A DNA stretch of 64,000 nucleotides from Solibacillus sp. FSL H8-0538 (GCF_038003525.1 NZ_JBBOPI010000001.1:921001-985000), one strand, 5' to 3'. Positions 28,038 to 37,355 are shown, numbered from the stretch's first letter. Numbers and translations are program-made. The notes: generated by a model from the sequence alone, not told the origin.

Positions 28038-28061
28038 ACTTGCATTGTGGAGGGAAGATCG

Positions 28062-28772
28062 ATGACGAAAAAAATGTACAGAAACATTACAATCGTGTCC
28101 TTCATCATTGGTTTTATGTTAGCTGTACAATATAACACAGTGCAAAATCCGACTGAACGTGATACAAGGGATATTTGGGAAATTCGTCAAGAATTAGCTG
28201 ATGAGAAAAAACGCCATTCTGAACTACTAACGACGATTCGTTCTTTAACGGAAGTAGTGAATAAGTATGAGGATGCCGAATTTGATAATCCAGAGCTATT
28301 GCTAGAACAAACTGTAGAGGAATTACGAATTCAAGCAGGTGTTGTACCAGTGAATGGTCCAGGGTTAACGCTAACCGTATCTCCCTCTTATGAATTAGTA
28401 CAATTTGGATATGATATCGAATCGCTATCACCTATTTTATTAATCAGGTTAATCAATGATTTGTATCGCTATAATGCAGAAACAATTGAAATCGATGGCC
28501 AACGCTTAACTCATACTTCGGCAATTCGTGATATTAATGGGCAAACGTCGATTAATAGTGTGCCGATTAATAATACTGATATAGAAATTAAAGTAATGAC
28601 ACAAACATTTGAACAAGCGCAAAAAATGTATAACCATTTACTAGCTTCATCGTTTCGAGATGAGTTTTTCATCGATAATTTAAATTTAGCGATTCACGAG
28701 GCGCAACGAACATTAAATATTCAATCCATTGAGGAAGTAGATTTAAATGAATATTTAACGGAAAAAAATTAA
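28062..28772 (+). CDS. ylxX: DUF881 family protein YlxX
   Basis: 236 residues, paralogue of the preceding gene with the same plan: membrane segment at ~8-25, coiled coil ~40-75, and DUF881 domain with GPGLTLTV and the IEIDGQRLTHTSAIRDING segment. ATG 28062 has TGGAGGGA upstream; the GTG at 28047 lies within that site. B. subtilis also has two DUF881 genes here. Confidence 0.85.
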   Translation: MTKKMYRNITIVSFIIGFMLAVQYNTVQNPTERDTRDIWEIRQELADEKKRHSELLTTIRSLTEVVNKYEDAEFDNPELLLEQTVEELRIQAGVVPVNGPGLTLTVSPSYELVQFGYDIESLSPILLIRLINDLYRYNAETIEIDGQRLTHTSAIRDINGQTSINSVPINNTDIEIKVMTQTFEQAQKMYNHLLASSFRDEFFIDNLNLAIHEAQRTLNIQSIEEVDLNEYLTEKN

Positions 28773-28784
28773 GGGGATTAGAAT

Positions 28785-29156
28785 ATGTGGTTACCACTTT
28801 TAGGATTAATTTTAGGCGTAGCACTTGGTATTTTAACCGATATTCAAATTCCTTCTGTATATGAAAACTATTTATCTATTGCTGTACTAGCTGCTCTTGA
28901 TACGATGTTTGGTGGTATTCGTGCACAGCTTCAACAAGTGTATGATGATAAAGTGTTTCTATCAGGTTTTTTCTTTAATATCGTGTTAGCAGCGGGGCTT
29001 GCGTTTTTAGGTGTTCATATCGGTGTAGATTTGTATTTAGCCGCTATTTTTGCGTTCGGAGTACGTCTTTTCCAAAACATCGCCGTCATTCGTCGGATAT
29101 TATTAGCTAAATTAGACGACAGACGATTAATGAATCGTAAAAAATCATCAGAATAA
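28785..29156 (+). CDS. sbp: Small basic protein Sbp, DUF1290
   Basis: 123 residues with four hydrophobic segments and a basic C terminus. LPLLGLILGVALGIL at the start and AALDTMFGGIRAQLQ are family signatures. Function unknown; it always sits between DUF881 genes and ftsA. AGGGGAT precedes the ATG. Confidence 0.9.
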   Translation: MWLPLLGLILGVALGILTDIQIPSVYENYLSIAVLAALDTMFGGIRAQLQQVYDDKVFLSGFFFNIVLAAGLAFLGVHIGVDLYLAAIFAFGVRLFQNIAVIRRILLAKLDDRRLMNRKKSSE

Positions 29157-29251
29157 GGTTAAAATTTCATTACAAACGCTAATTTACTTAGACATTAACG
29201 TAAATTTACAATAGAATGAACAGTAGGAGTAATCGAAGGAGGTGCAGCGAA

Positions 29252-30544
29252 TTGAATCATCAGGATATTTACGTTTCACTAGATATAGGTTCATCTTCTA
29301 TTAAAGTATTAATAGGTGAAATGAGTGATGATCAGTTGCACGTAATCGGTGTCGGGCATGTAAAGTCTACCGGCATTCGGAAAGGTGCAATAGTTGATAT
29401 TGATGCAACAGTACAATCAATTAAAAAGGCCGTAGATCAGGCTGAACGAATGACAGGGATCAAAATCGAGGAAGTGGTGCTTGGAGTTCCAGCAAACCAA
29501 ACATACTTACAATCTGTAAAAGGAGTTGTAGCTGTTAATGGCGACAACCGTGAAATTACAGACGATGATTTAGAGCGTGTTATCGAATCTGCACAAGTCA
29601 TGTCTATCCCACCTGAACGTGAACTGGTAAATTTAATCCCGAAACAATTCATCGTAGACAACTTAGATGAAATAAAAGACCCAAGAGGTATGATCGGCAT
29701 TCGTTTAGAAATGGATGCAACGATGATAACAACATCAAAAACACTAGTACATAATGTACTACGATGTGTTGAACGAGCGGGCTTACAAATACGTGAAATT
29801 TATTTACAACCATTAGCAGCAGGTTTCTTTGCATTGACAGAAGATGAAAAAAATCAAGGAACAGCTTATATCGATTTTGGCGGTGGTTCAACGACAATCG
29901 CTGTTTTTGAAGAAGGACTATTAACTCATACAAGCGTCATCCCAGTTGGTGGCGATCATATTACAAAAGATTTATCAATTGTATTAAAAACTCCAACAGA
30001 ACAAGCAGAAAAAATTAAAAAGCAGTATGGACATGCCTATTATGATGATGCTTCAGATGAAGAATTATTTGAAGTCCCTGTAGTGGGAACGGATTCGACG
30101 GATCAATATAGTCAGCGTTATATTGCTGAAATTATTGGTGTGCGTTTAGAGGAACTGTTTGAACTTATTTTAGATGAGCTTGCTCGTATAGGTGTAAGAG
30201 ACTTACCGGGAGGCGTCGTCATTACAGGAGGCGTTGCACAATTAGAAGGACTAGCCCAACTAGCACGCCAAGTTATGCTTACGCGTGTTCGCATTTATAC
30301 ACCGGATTATATTGGTGTACGTGAGCCTTTATTTACGACTGCAGTTGGACTAATTCGTTATGCGCATTCAGATGACAGGTTTTACGGTAGGAGCATGGGA
30401 AGTACAGCTCCAGCGTATGTGCCATATCCAGCTCAGCCAACTCCTTCTAAAAAACAATCGAATACACCGGAGAGAGTAGATCACGGTAATAAAGTTCGTG
30501 TCATTGATCGCGCGAAAAACATATTAAATAAATTTTTCGAATAA
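29252..30544 (+). CDS. ftsA: Cell division protein FtsA
   Basis: 430 residues. Actin-like protein that tethers FtsZ to the membrane. Seen: phosphate-1 motif SLDIGSSSIKV, the FtsA-specific 1C subdomain (~80-160), phosphate-2 DFGGGSTTIAV, ITGGVAQLEG, and a C-terminal amphipathic helix (RVIDRAKNILNKFF). TTG 29252 is chosen because AAGGAGGTG ends 8 bases upstream; an in-frame ATG at 29216 comes before the site. Confidence 0.95.
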   Translation: MNHQDIYVSLDIGSSSIKVLIGEMSDDQLHVIGVGHVKSTGIRKGAIVDIDATVQSIKKAVDQAERMTGIKIEEVVLGVPANQTYLQSVKGVVAVNGDNREITDDDLERVIESAQVMSIPPERELVNLIPKQFIVDNLDEIKDPRGMIGIRLEMDATMITTSKTLVHNVLRCVERAGLQIREIYLQPLAAGFFALTEDEKNQGTAYIDFGGGSTTIAVFEEGLLTHTSVIPVGGDHITKDLSIVLKTPTEQAEKIKKQYGHAYYDDASDEELFEVPVVGTDSTDQYSQRYIAEIIGVRLEELFELILDELARIGVRDLPGGVVITGGVAQLEGLAQLARQVMLTRVRIYTPDYIGVREPLFTTAVGLIRYAHSDDRFYGRSMGSTAPAYVPYPAQPTPSKKQSNTPERVDHGNKVRVIDRAKNILNKFFE

Positions 30545-30583
30545 CAGCGAAAAATCAAGACGAGAGAAGTAGGAGGAGAAACA

Positions 30584-31735
30584 ATGTTAGAATTTGATAC
30601 AAGTATGGATCAGCTTGCTGTCATTAAAGTAATAGGTGTAGGTGGCGGAGGTAATAACGCAGTAAACCGCATGATCGAACATGGTGTGCAAGGTGTAGAT
30701 TTTATAGCAGTTAATACTGATGCGCAAGCATTAAATTTATCAAAAGCTGAATATAAACTACAAATCGGGGGGAAATTAACACGTGGTCTTGGCGCCGGTG
30801 CTAATCCTGAAGTCGGTAAAAAAGCGGCAGAAGAAAGCCGTGAGCAATTAGAAGAAGTACTACGTGGAGCAGATATGGTATTTGTTACTGCTGGTATGGG
30901 TGGTGGTACAGGTACAGGTGCAGCCCCAGTAATCGCCGGTATTGCACGTGATTTAGGCGCGTTAACAGTAGGTGTTGTTACACGACCATTCACATTTGAA
31001 GGCCGTAAACGCCAAACACAAGCGATCGGCGGTATTTCATCAATGAAAGAAGCGGTTGATACATTAATCGTGATTCCAAACGATAAACTACTTCAAATCG
31101 TGGATAAATCAACGCCGATGCTTGAAGCATTCCGCGAGGCAGACAATGTACTAAGACAAGGTGTACAAGGTATTTCAGATTTAATCGCAACTCCTGGTTT
31201 AATCAACCTTGACTTTGCCGATGTTAAAACAATTATGTCAGGTAAGGGTTCAGCACTTATGGGAATCGGGATTGCTGCTGGCGAAAATCGTGCAACAGAA
31301 GCAGCCAAAAAAGCGATTTCAAGTCCACTTCTTGAAACGTCAATTGACGGAGCAAAAGGTGTAATTATGAATATTACAGGCGGCACTAACTTAAGCCTTT
31401 ATGAAGTACAAGAGGCAGCGGATATCGTAGCACTTGCTTCAGACGAAGAAGTAAACATGATCTTCGGTTCTGTTATTAATGACAACTTAAACGATGAAAT
31501 TATCGTGACAGTAATCGCAACAGGATTCTCAGATGACTTTGTAGCGCCACGTCCACAGCCAGTCCGTTCAACATTAGGTACGCGTCAACAAGCACAACAA
31601 GTAACACAGCCTACTGGACAAGTAAGAGGGCAAGAACCAGTACACCAAGAAGCACCTCGTCAGACACAAAGCTATCAGCAAGAAGATGCTTTAGATATTC
31701 CAACATTTTTACGTAATCGTAAAAATCGCGGCTAA
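30584..31735 (+). CDS. ftsZ: Cell division protein FtsZ
   Basis: 383 residues. Tubulin-like GTPase that forms the division ring. Seen: [11 protein letters not shown] near residue 20, the GTP signature GGGTGTG near 106-112, the T7 loop NLDFADV near 208, a Gln-rich linker (~320-365), and the C-terminal partner-binding peptide [17 protein letters not shown] precedes ATG 30584. Terminator at 31761. Confidence 0.98.
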   Translation: MLEFDTSMDQLAVIKVIGVGGGGNNAVNRMIEHGVQGVDFIAVNTDAQALNLSKAEYKLQIGGKLTRGLGAGANPEVGKKAAEESREQLEEVLRGADMVFVTAGMGGGTGTGAAPVIAGIARDLGALTVGVVTRPFTFEGRKRQTQAIGGISSMKEAVDTLIVIPNDKLLQIVDKSTPMLEAFREADNVLRQGVQGISDLIATPGLINLDFADVKTIMSGKGSALMGIGIAAGENRATEAAKKAISSPLLETSIDGAKGVIMNITGGTNLSLYEVQEAADIVALASDEEVNMIFGSVINDNLNDEIIVTVIATGFSDDFVAPRPQPVRSTLGTRQQAQQVTQPTGQVRGQEPVHQEAPRQTQSYQQEDALDIPTFLRNRKNRG

Positions 31736-31760
31736 TATTTAATAGATTGAAGTGGCTATA

Positions 31761-31804
31761 AAAGCTAGTTTACAGTTGTGATAAACTGTAAACTAGCTTT
31801 TTTA
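31761..31804 (+). terminator. Terminator after ftsZ
   Basis: A perfect 17-bp stem (31761-31777 with 31784-31800) with a 6-base loop and six T. It closes the dcw cluster. Confidence 0.93.
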
Positions 31805-31894
31805 ATTGTTTAGGAAATTATAAGATTTCGCTTAAGAACTTGAGTGTCCCTTACTAATAATGGGTTGTGTACCTGCCCCTTCGATTTCGTTGCA

Positions 31895-31936
31895 AAAACG
31901 GAGTTATCTCACAAGAATTTGAGATAACTCCGTTTT
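31895..31936. terminator. Second hairpin in the ftsZ-spoIIGA gap
   Basis: A perfect 17-bp stem (31895-31911 with 31920-31936) and an 8-base loop. The core GAGTTATCTC equals that of the bshC terminator. Only four T follow on the plus strand and four A precede, so it could act in either direction or be a repeat. Confidence 0.6.
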
Positions 31937-32031
31937 GTCGATTTGTTTATTTGAATGAAAGTTTTTGTCTAAAACAATTTGCAAAACCTTGCAACCGTTT
32001 GACATTTTCTACAGTGAGCCAATGCTAATCT
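31936..32031 (+). promoter_or_regulatory. Candidate Spo0A-controlled promoter of spoIIGA-sigE
   Basis: TTGACA at 31999-32004 is followed 21 bp later by TAATCT (32026-32031), an unusually wide spacer like the ~22 bp of the B. subtilis spoIIG promoter, which uses sigma-A with phosphorylated Spo0A. Two near-matches to the TGNCGAA 0A box lie upstream: TGTCGAT (31936-31942) and TGTCTAA (31966-31972), each with one mismatch. Confidence 0.4.
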
Positions 32032-32051
32032 ACATGTAGGAGGAGCAAAAC

Positions 32052-32873
32052 ATGGTAGGCGAACTAATCATTTTGTACAATACACTATTTAACTTGATTT
32101 TATTAATGTTTACGAAAGAAATAACGGGACTGTACATAAGCAAGTGGCGTCTTGTTGCCAGTGCGTTAGCTAGTAGTATAGTTGCGACGATTTTATCGCC
32201 CTCGTTATTTGCGTCCATTCTGAGCTTTATCTTATTAATTGGCATTGCTTTCTCTTTTAGAATATACAGTTTTATTATTCAAGGGAGCTGGCTTGTCGTT
32301 GGGACGCTATTAGCAGGAGGACTATTAACCGCTCTGCAACCAATTTTGCAGGGGCGTTCATGGCTAACGTATATTTTGCTTAGTGCTAGCGCAGCTTGTA
32401 TTGGCTTGGCGCTCGTAAAACTGAATTGGCATAAAAAATTACAAGATGCAGTACAACAGTCCTTTTTAACGAGCTGTGAACTTCAATTATTTGAACAAGC
32501 TCTTACTGTGAGTGCATTTATTGATACAGGAAACGAATGCGTAGAGCCTCTAAGTAGGCAGCCAGTACATTTTTTATCGTATAAAGCAGTGCAAGAGCAG
32601 CTAGCACCGTCGCTAAAAACAGCGCTTGAGCAGTGGCAGGAAGACGCGCCTTTAAATGTATCGATGTTTCCGGTTGAATTTCGTAAAGCAATTCGTTTTG
32701 TTCCAATTACTACTATTCAAGAAAATACAGTTATTGTACCAGCCCTTCGCGTGAGTTGTTTACAAGTGCAAGGGAAGTCATATGCGGGGCATTATATTAT
32801 TTTCACGAAAAATGATGCCCGTTTCCCGCAAGATGCCGAAATGATTCTACATGTTTTTATCCTTACCAATTGA
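32052..32873 (+). CDS. spoIIGA: Pro-sigma-E processing protease SpoIIGA
   Basis: 273 residues. Five membrane segments in the N-terminal half (~5-130) and a cytoplasmic aspartic-protease domain with the catalytic AFIDTGNE motif (Asp near residue 158). After septation SpoIIGA, activated by SpoIIR, cleaves pro-sigma-E. AGGAGGAG precedes the ATG; sigE follows after 16 bp. Confidence 0.92.
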   Translation: MVGELIILYNTLFNLILLMFTKEITGLYISKWRLVASALASSIVATILSPSLFASILSFILLIGIAFSFRIYSFIIQGSWLVVGTLLAGGLLTALQPILQGRSWLTYILLSASAACIGLALVKLNWHKKLQDAVQQSFLTSCELQLFEQALTVSAFIDTGNECVEPLSRQPVHFLSYKAVQEQLAPSLKTALEQWQEDAPLNVSMFPVEFRKAIRFVPITTIQENTVIVPALRVSCLQVQGKSYAGHYIIFTKNDARFPQDAEMILHVFILTN

Positions 32874-32889
32874 TAAAGGGGGATCAGGA

Positions 32890-33597
32890 TTGTTTGAAAA
32901 ACTCATAGCTTATTTAAAACGTATTGGACGTAAGTTTTGGAAGAAGGGCACATACTATATAGGAGGACATGATTCATTGCCAGTACCTTTAACTCGAGAA
33001 GAAGAAGTAATCGTCGTCGGAGCCTTTATGAATGGAGATATGCATGCAAGAGATACATTAATCGAACGTAATTTGCGGCTTGTCGTCTATATAGCAAGAC
33101 GCTTTGATAATACAGGTACACCAATTGAAGATTTAATTAGTATTGGTTCAATCGGTCTAATTAAAGCCATTGAAACATTTAATTTAGATAAAAATATTAA
33201 GCTTGCTACGTATGCCTCACGCTGTATTGAAAACGAAATTTTAATGCATTTGCGTAAAACGAGTCGTATGAAAGGTGAAGTCTCACTAGATGAGCCTTTG
33301 AATTCAGATGCAGATGGCAATGAATTATTATTATCGGATATTTTAGGCACGGAGGAGCATATTATTACAAATGACGTTGAGAAAAAAATCGAGCGTCAGC
33401 ACATGTTTACAGCCATAAATAAATTAAATCCCCGTGAAAAATATATTATGGAATGTCGCTTTGGTTTAAATGGTAAAGAAGAAATGACACAAAAAGAAGT
33501 GGCTGATCATTTAGGTATTTCGCAGTCGTATATTTCGCGTCTAGAGAAAAAAATAATTTTAGATTTACGAGAGCACTTAAACGAGCCTATTTTATAG
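32890..33597 (+). CDS. sigE: RNA polymerase sigma factor sigma-E (pro-protein), mother-cell
   Basis: 235 residues. First mother-cell sigma factor of sporulation. A basic, amphipathic prosequence is followed by the YYIGG processing region at residues 22-26 (near residue 27 in B. subtilis, so this pro-region is about five residues shorter). Sigma region 2 holds [25 protein letters not shown] and [12 protein letters not shown]; region 4 ends with the helix-turn-helix [16 protein letters not shown] 32890 follows AAAGGGGGA; the frame is open upstream into spoIIGA. Confidence 0.95.
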   Translation: MFEKLIAYLKRIGRKFWKKGTYYIGGHDSLPVPLTREEEVIVVGAFMNGDMHARDTLIERNLRLVVYIARRFDNTGTPIEDLISIGSIGLIKAIETFNLDKNIKLATYASRCIENEILMHLRKTSRMKGEVSLDEPLNSDADGNELLLSDILGTEEHIITNDVEKKIERQHMFTAINKLNPREKYIMECRFGLNGKEEMTQKEVADHLGISQSYISRLEKKIILDLREHLNEPIL

Positions 33598-33625
33598 ATT
33601 GGCTGAAATTGGCATAGTTGCTTAC

Positions 33626-33654
33626 GCATATTCTCATTGCATCCGGACAAACTG
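33626..33654 (+). promoter_or_regulatory. Candidate sigma-F/sigma-G promoter of sigG
   Basis: GCATA (33626-33630), a 14-bp spacer, and GGACAAACTG (33645-33654), which meets every defined position of the sigma-F -10 consensus GGNNANAHTR. B. subtilis sigG is transcribed by sigma-F and then by sigma-G. It lies in the 87-bp sigE-sigG gap. Confidence 0.6.
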
Positions 33655-33684
33655 ATTGAAAGATAAAGTTCGGAGGAAGAGAAT

Positions 33685-34464
33685 ATGGTGCGTACAAAAG
33701 TAGAGCTATGTGGTGTAGATACATCGTCATTACCTATATTAAAGCACGAGGATATGAAGCAACTTTTTATTAGAATGCAAGCTGGAGAAAGTGCTGTACG
33801 TGAGGAACTGGTCATTTGTAATTTACGACTCGTCCTTAGTATCGTTGGACGTTTCTCGTATCGTGGGGAACAGGCTGATGACTTATTCCAGGTCGGCTGT
33901 ATCGGCTTGTTAAAAGCAATAGATCACTTTGATTTAAAGCACAATGTACGGTTTTCTACGTATGCCGTGCCAATGATAATTGGAGAAATTCGCCGTCACT
34001 TACGCGATCATCATGCACTGCGCGTCTCTCGCTCACTACGGGATATAGCGTATAAAGCGATGCAGGCAAAGGAACAGTTTATTTTAGAACATTTACATGA
34101 ACCAACAATCGAGCAAGTGGCGGCTGCAATTGAGATGAAAAAGGAAGATGTGTTGTATGCGCTAGATGCGATTCAAGATCCAATGTCGTTGCAAGAGCCG
34201 ATTTATTCGGATGGGGGCGATGCAATTTATATGATTGATCAATTGAAGGGAGATGTGAGCGAGGATCAATGGGTTGCTTATGTATCGGTGAAGGAAAGTC
34301 TACAAAAATTAGATTTCCGGCAACAATTAATCGTCGCAAAGCGTTTTTATTATGGTGAAACGCAAACAGAAATCGCACAGACACTTGGGATTTCACAGGC
34401 ACAAATTTCACGTCTTGAAAAAAGTGCAATTGAAACAATGCAAAAGGATTATAAGTTTTTGTAG
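33685..34464 (+). CDS. sigG: RNA polymerase sigma factor sigma-G, forespore
   Basis: 259 residues, usual length, with the N-terminal VRTKVELCGVDTSSLP that marks sigma-G. Region 2 (NLRLVLSIVGRF, DDLFQVGCIGLLKAIDHFD, FSTYAVPMIIGEIRRHLRD) and region 4 (GISQAQISRLEKSA) are intact. Late forespore sigma factor, active after engulfment. GGAGG lies before the ATG. Confidence 0.96.
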   Translation: MVRTKVELCGVDTSSLPILKHEDMKQLFIRMQAGESAVREELVICNLRLVLSIVGRFSYRGEQADDLFQVGCIGLLKAIDHFDLKHNVRFSTYAVPMIIGEIRRHLRDHHALRVSRSLRDIAYKAMQAKEQFILEHLHEPTIEQVAAAIEMKKEDVLYALDAIQDPMSLQEPIYSDGGDAIYMIDQLKGDVSEDQWVAYVSVKESLQKLDFRQQLIVAKRFYYGETQTEIAQTLGISQAQISRLEKSAIETMQKDYKFL

Positions 34465-34514
34465 TAAGCGTACGTGCTTCGTGCGCTTTTATTCTGTTGG
34501 AAAGGGAGGTTTGC

Positions 34515-34754
34515 ATGCGTTTTTCAACCGTGCAGGAAAAGGAAATCATTGAGGCGACGAGCGGCAAGTTTATTGGGTATATAATAGATGCGGAAGTTTG
34601 TGAGGAAAAAGGAGAGATTATAGCCTTTATAATTTCTCAGCCTAAAAAATTTTACCACTTGTTTCAAGGTGAAGAGAATACTATAAGAATAGCGATTAGT
34701 CATATTCTCACAGTTGGGAAAGACGTAATCCTGGTAAAAGGTATTAATGAATAG
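34515..34754 (+). CDS. ylmC: YlmC/YmxH family PRC-barrel protein
   Basis: 79 residues, a single PRC-barrel domain (KEIIEATSGKFIGYIIDAEV at the start). Function unknown; YlmC/YmxH genes lie next to sporulation genes in Bacillales. ATG 34515 follows AAGGGAGG. The B. subtilis neighbours ylmA, ylmB and ylmD (pgeF) are absent. Confidence 0.8.
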   Translation: MRFSTVQEKEIIEATSGKFIGYIIDAEVCEEKGEIIAFIISQPKKFYHLFQGEENTIRIAISHILTVGKDVILVKGINE

Positions 34755-34829
34755 GTCGCGCTATTCATTGAAAATTGGTCGCTAGCTTGTTACAATGTAA
34801 GAAACTAATGTTGTAAAGTTGGGGTAAAA

Positions 34830-35498
34830 GTGTCGGATATCGTTAATAATTTATTTAACATACAAACAAAAATTGAAGAAGCGAAAGAGCGAGCAAATGT
34901 TTCACAAGATGTACAAATTATCGCTGTCACAAAACAGGTAGATGTAAAGCGCACAGTTGAGGCAATTGAAGCGGGTCTTCAAAATCTTGGTGAAAACCGT
35001 CCAGAAGGTCTAGCTTTAAAGCTTGAGGCAATTGAGCTAGATGCGTGTTGGCATTATATTGGTTCATTACAAACACGTAAAGTGAAGCAAGTTATTAATG
35101 AAATTGATTATTTGCATTCATTGGATCGCTTAAGCTTAGCAGATGAAATTGAAAAACGTGCAACAAAAGTAGTAAAGTGCTTTGTGCAGGCCAATGTTTC
35201 AGGGGAAGAATCAAAACATGGATTAACGAAAGAACAAGTATTAACGTTTATAAACGAACTCGCAACCTATACAAAAATAGAGGTAGTCGGCTTAATGACG
35301 ATGGCGCCAAATACAGATGATGAACAAGTTGTTCGGCAAGTATTTCGTGAGCTGAAATTATTACAGCAGGAAGTTGAACAATTACAATTGCCGTATGCAC
35401 CATGTAGTCATTTATCAATGGGTATGTCAAATGACTATGAAATTGCCGTAGAAGAAGGTGCAACGTTTGTCAGAATTGGCACAGCTCTTGTTGGCTAA
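34830..35498 (+). CDS. ylmE: YggS/PipY family pyridoxal-phosphate homeostasis protein (YlmE)
   Basis: 222 residues. PLP-binding protein of alanine-racemase fold type III without known catalysis; it buffers PLP and amino-acid pools. Lys in AVTKQV (~35) should bind PLP; LGENRPEG, WHYIGSLQTRK, and SMGMSNDYEIAVEEGATFVRIGTALVG are typical. Start GTG 34830 has TTGGGGT upstream. It leads the sepF-ylmG set. Confidence 0.9.
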   Translation: MSDIVNNLFNIQTKIEEAKERANVSQDVQIIAVTKQVDVKRTVEAIEAGLQNLGENRPEGLALKLEAIELDACWHYIGSLQTRKVKQVINEIDYLHSLDRLSLADEIEKRATKVVKCFVQANVSGEESKHGLTKEQVLTFINELATYTKIEVVGLMTMAPNTDDEQVVRQVFRELKLLQQEVEQLQLPYAPCSHLSMGMSNDYEIAVEEGATFVRIGTALVG

Positions 35499-35515
35499 GA
35501 AAGAAGGGATAATGG

Positions 35516-36010
35516 ATGAGTATTAAAAATATATTTGACAAATTCTTTTACTTAGAAGAAGTGGATGAAGAACAAGGAGCTCCGGCCGTAGCGGCTCATG
35601 TAGCACCAACATCAGCCCCACGACAAGAGCAGCCAAAGCAATCAATTGTAAATAATCGTGTAAAAAAAGATCGCAAAATGCAGCCGCGAAACGAAGTTGT
35701 AGTACCTAATAACGTCGTAAGTTTGCAGGCAGCATCGTCATTAAAAAATTCTAAAGTTATTTTAATTGAACCTCGTGTTTATGCAGAGGCGCAGGATATT
35801 GCTGAGCATTTAAAAAACAAACGTGCAACAATTGTCAATTTACAACGCATTGACCGTGATCAAGGTGTTCGCATTATTGATTTTTTAAGTGGTACAGTGT
35901 ATGCGCTGGGCGGCGATATTCAGCGTATAGGTACGGATATCTTCCTATGCACGCCTGATAATGTAGAAGTGTCAGGTGAAATTTCAGATTATTTATACGA
36001 GGAACTTTAA
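35516..36010 (+). CDS. sepF: Cell division protein SepF
   Basis: 164 residues. N-terminal amphipathic membrane-binding helix ([14 protein letters not shown]), a disordered Pro/Gln-rich linker (~20-70), and the FtsZ-binding SepF core ([38 protein letters not shown]). It bundles FtsZ filaments and can replace FtsA in tethering. Confidence 0.94.
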   Translation: MSIKNIFDKFFYLEEVDEEQGAPAVAAHVAPTSAPRQEQPKQSIVNNRVKKDRKMQPRNEVVVPNNVVSLQAASSLKNSKVILIEPRVYAEAQDIAEHLKNKRATIVNLQRIDRDQGVRIIDFLSGTVYALGGDIQRIGTDIFLCTPDNVEVSGEISDYLYEEL

Positions 36011-36029
36011 ACTAGAGAGGTAGTAATAT

Positions 36030-36287
36030 ATGATTTTTTCATTAGTATCCACAGCATTTCTCGTTTACAGATTTATGCTTATTGGTTATATTTTAATGTC
36101 TTGGGTTCCAGCGTTGCAAAATTCTGCAGTTGGTAGTTTTTTAGAAAAAGTGTGTGAGCCGTATTTAGGGTTCTTCCGAAAATTTATTCCGCCAATTGGT
36201 ATGATAGATATTTCACCAATTGTTGGATTATTTGTTTTAGTATTTATTGAGCAAGGTGTTTATAATGTAATAGGTTATTTACTATAA
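36030..36287 (+). CDS. ylmG: YggT family membrane protein YlmG
   Basis: 85 residues with two hydrophobic segments separated by a loop holding EPYLGFFRKFIPPIGMIDISP, the family signature. Linked to division and membrane organisation by neighbourhood only. It follows sepF by 19 bp and is closed by a terminator. Confidence 0.9.
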   Translation: MIFSLVSTAFLVYRFMLIGYILMSWVPALQNSAVGSFLEKVCEPYLGFFRKFIPPIGMIDISPIVGLFVLVFIEQGVYNVIGYLL

Positions 36288-36296
36288 TTCAAACCT

Positions 36297-36321
36297 TCCC
36301 CTACGTAAGTGGGGGTTTTTT
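36297..36321 (+). terminator. Terminator after ylmG
   Basis: CCCCTAC, a GTAA loop and GTGGGGG, then six T. Confidence 0.85.
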
Positions 36322-36404
36322 AGTAGATAAGAAAGTATAACTTTCTTATCTACATAAGTAAGGACAGCATCTCGCCCTATTTTGGGCGAGATGTGTCGTT
36401 CTAA
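36321..36404 (+). repeat. Double-hairpin dispersed repeat, copy A (intact)
   Basis: Hairpin 1 is a perfect 13-bp stem (36323-36335 with 36341-36353, loop TATAA). After the linker ATAAGTAAG comes hairpin 2: CATCTCGCCC (36368-36377) with GGGCGAGATG (36384-36393), loop TATTTT, extended by GACA/TGTC. No T run follows. Same layout as 59885-59967. Confidence 0.85.
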
Positions 36405-36470
36405 GTAGTTTTAAATATAGAATTTAGTGCGGTATACTACATAGTAAAGACAACGAAGAGAGGTGTTTTC

Positions 36471-37259
36471 ATGGAGCATTTAATTCAACATTTTAGAAAA
36501 GATGAGCAGCAATTTATTGAGCAGGCAATTGGTTGGCAACGTGAAGTAGAAGATCGCTATGCACCAAAGCTCACTGATTTTTTAGATCCTCGTCAGCGTT
36601 TTATCGTAGGGGCTGTCCTCGGTCAATCCATTGATTTAATTATGCAGACTGCAGGTGTTTTTGAACCAGCGGAAAGGGCTCGTGTCCTTATTGCCCCATC
36701 ATATTTCGTTGCAACAGAAGACGATTTTCAAATGACCATTTTTACTATTAGTTTTCCGTCTAAATTCTTACAGCTAAAGCATCCAGATGTGCTCGGTGCG
36801 CTACTTTCGCTCGGGATAGACCGTAGTAAATTCGGAGATATACGAATTTGTGAAAATACGGTGCAGTTTGCTGTAGCAACTGAAGTAGGGGATTATGTCC
36901 GGGCCAATTTAACGAGCATAGGAAAAGTAAAGGTGCATGTCGAAGAAATTGGTGAGGCGGTCCCGTTAATCCAAACTAATGAAGAGTGGATTGAGAGCTC
37001 GTATACAGTTGCTTCGATGCGTCTTGATGTGGTGCTGGCAACCGTGCTTAATATTTCACGTCAAAAAGCCCAAAGTTTAATCGCTGCTAGTAAGGTGAAG
37101 GTGAACTGGACTGTGCGCGAAACAACATCATTTGAGCTACAAGAAGGAGATATATTATCTGCGCGCGGCTATGGTCGACTAAAGGTCATTATGACTGAAG
37201 GAAGAACAAAGAAAGATAAAATTCGTCTCCAAGTAGGTCGATTAGAGCAAAAAGCGTAA
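36471..37259 (+). CDS. ylmH: YlmH, S4-domain RNA-binding protein
   Basis: 262 residues. N-terminal domain ends near 175; C-terminal S4 domain (~182-245: RLDVVLATVLNISRQKAQSLI, GDILSARGYGR). YlmH/RqcP binds the obstructed 50S subunit and acts with RqcH in Ala-tailing during ribosome quality control; rqcH is also in this window at 55580-57262. AGAGAGG precedes ATG 36471. Confidence 0.92.
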   Translation: MEHLIQHFRKDEQQFIEQAIGWQREVEDRYAPKLTDFLDPRQRFIVGAVLGQSIDLIMQTAGVFEPAERARVLIAPSYFVATEDDFQMTIFTISFPSKFLQLKHPDVLGALLSLGIDRSKFGDIRICENTVQFAVATEVGDYVRANLTSIGKVKVHVEEIGEAVPLIQTNEEWIESSYTVASMRLDVVLATVLNISRQKAQSLIAASKVKVNWTVRETTSFELQEGDILSARGYGRLKVIMTEGRTKKDKIRLQVGRLEQKA

Positions 37260-37355
37260 ATAACAAGGAAATTTTACGGAAAATTGATGTTAATGTGAAA
37301 CTAAACCTATATAATGAGTTTTATAGTATAAACGTGTAAAGGAGAGTCGAATGAC

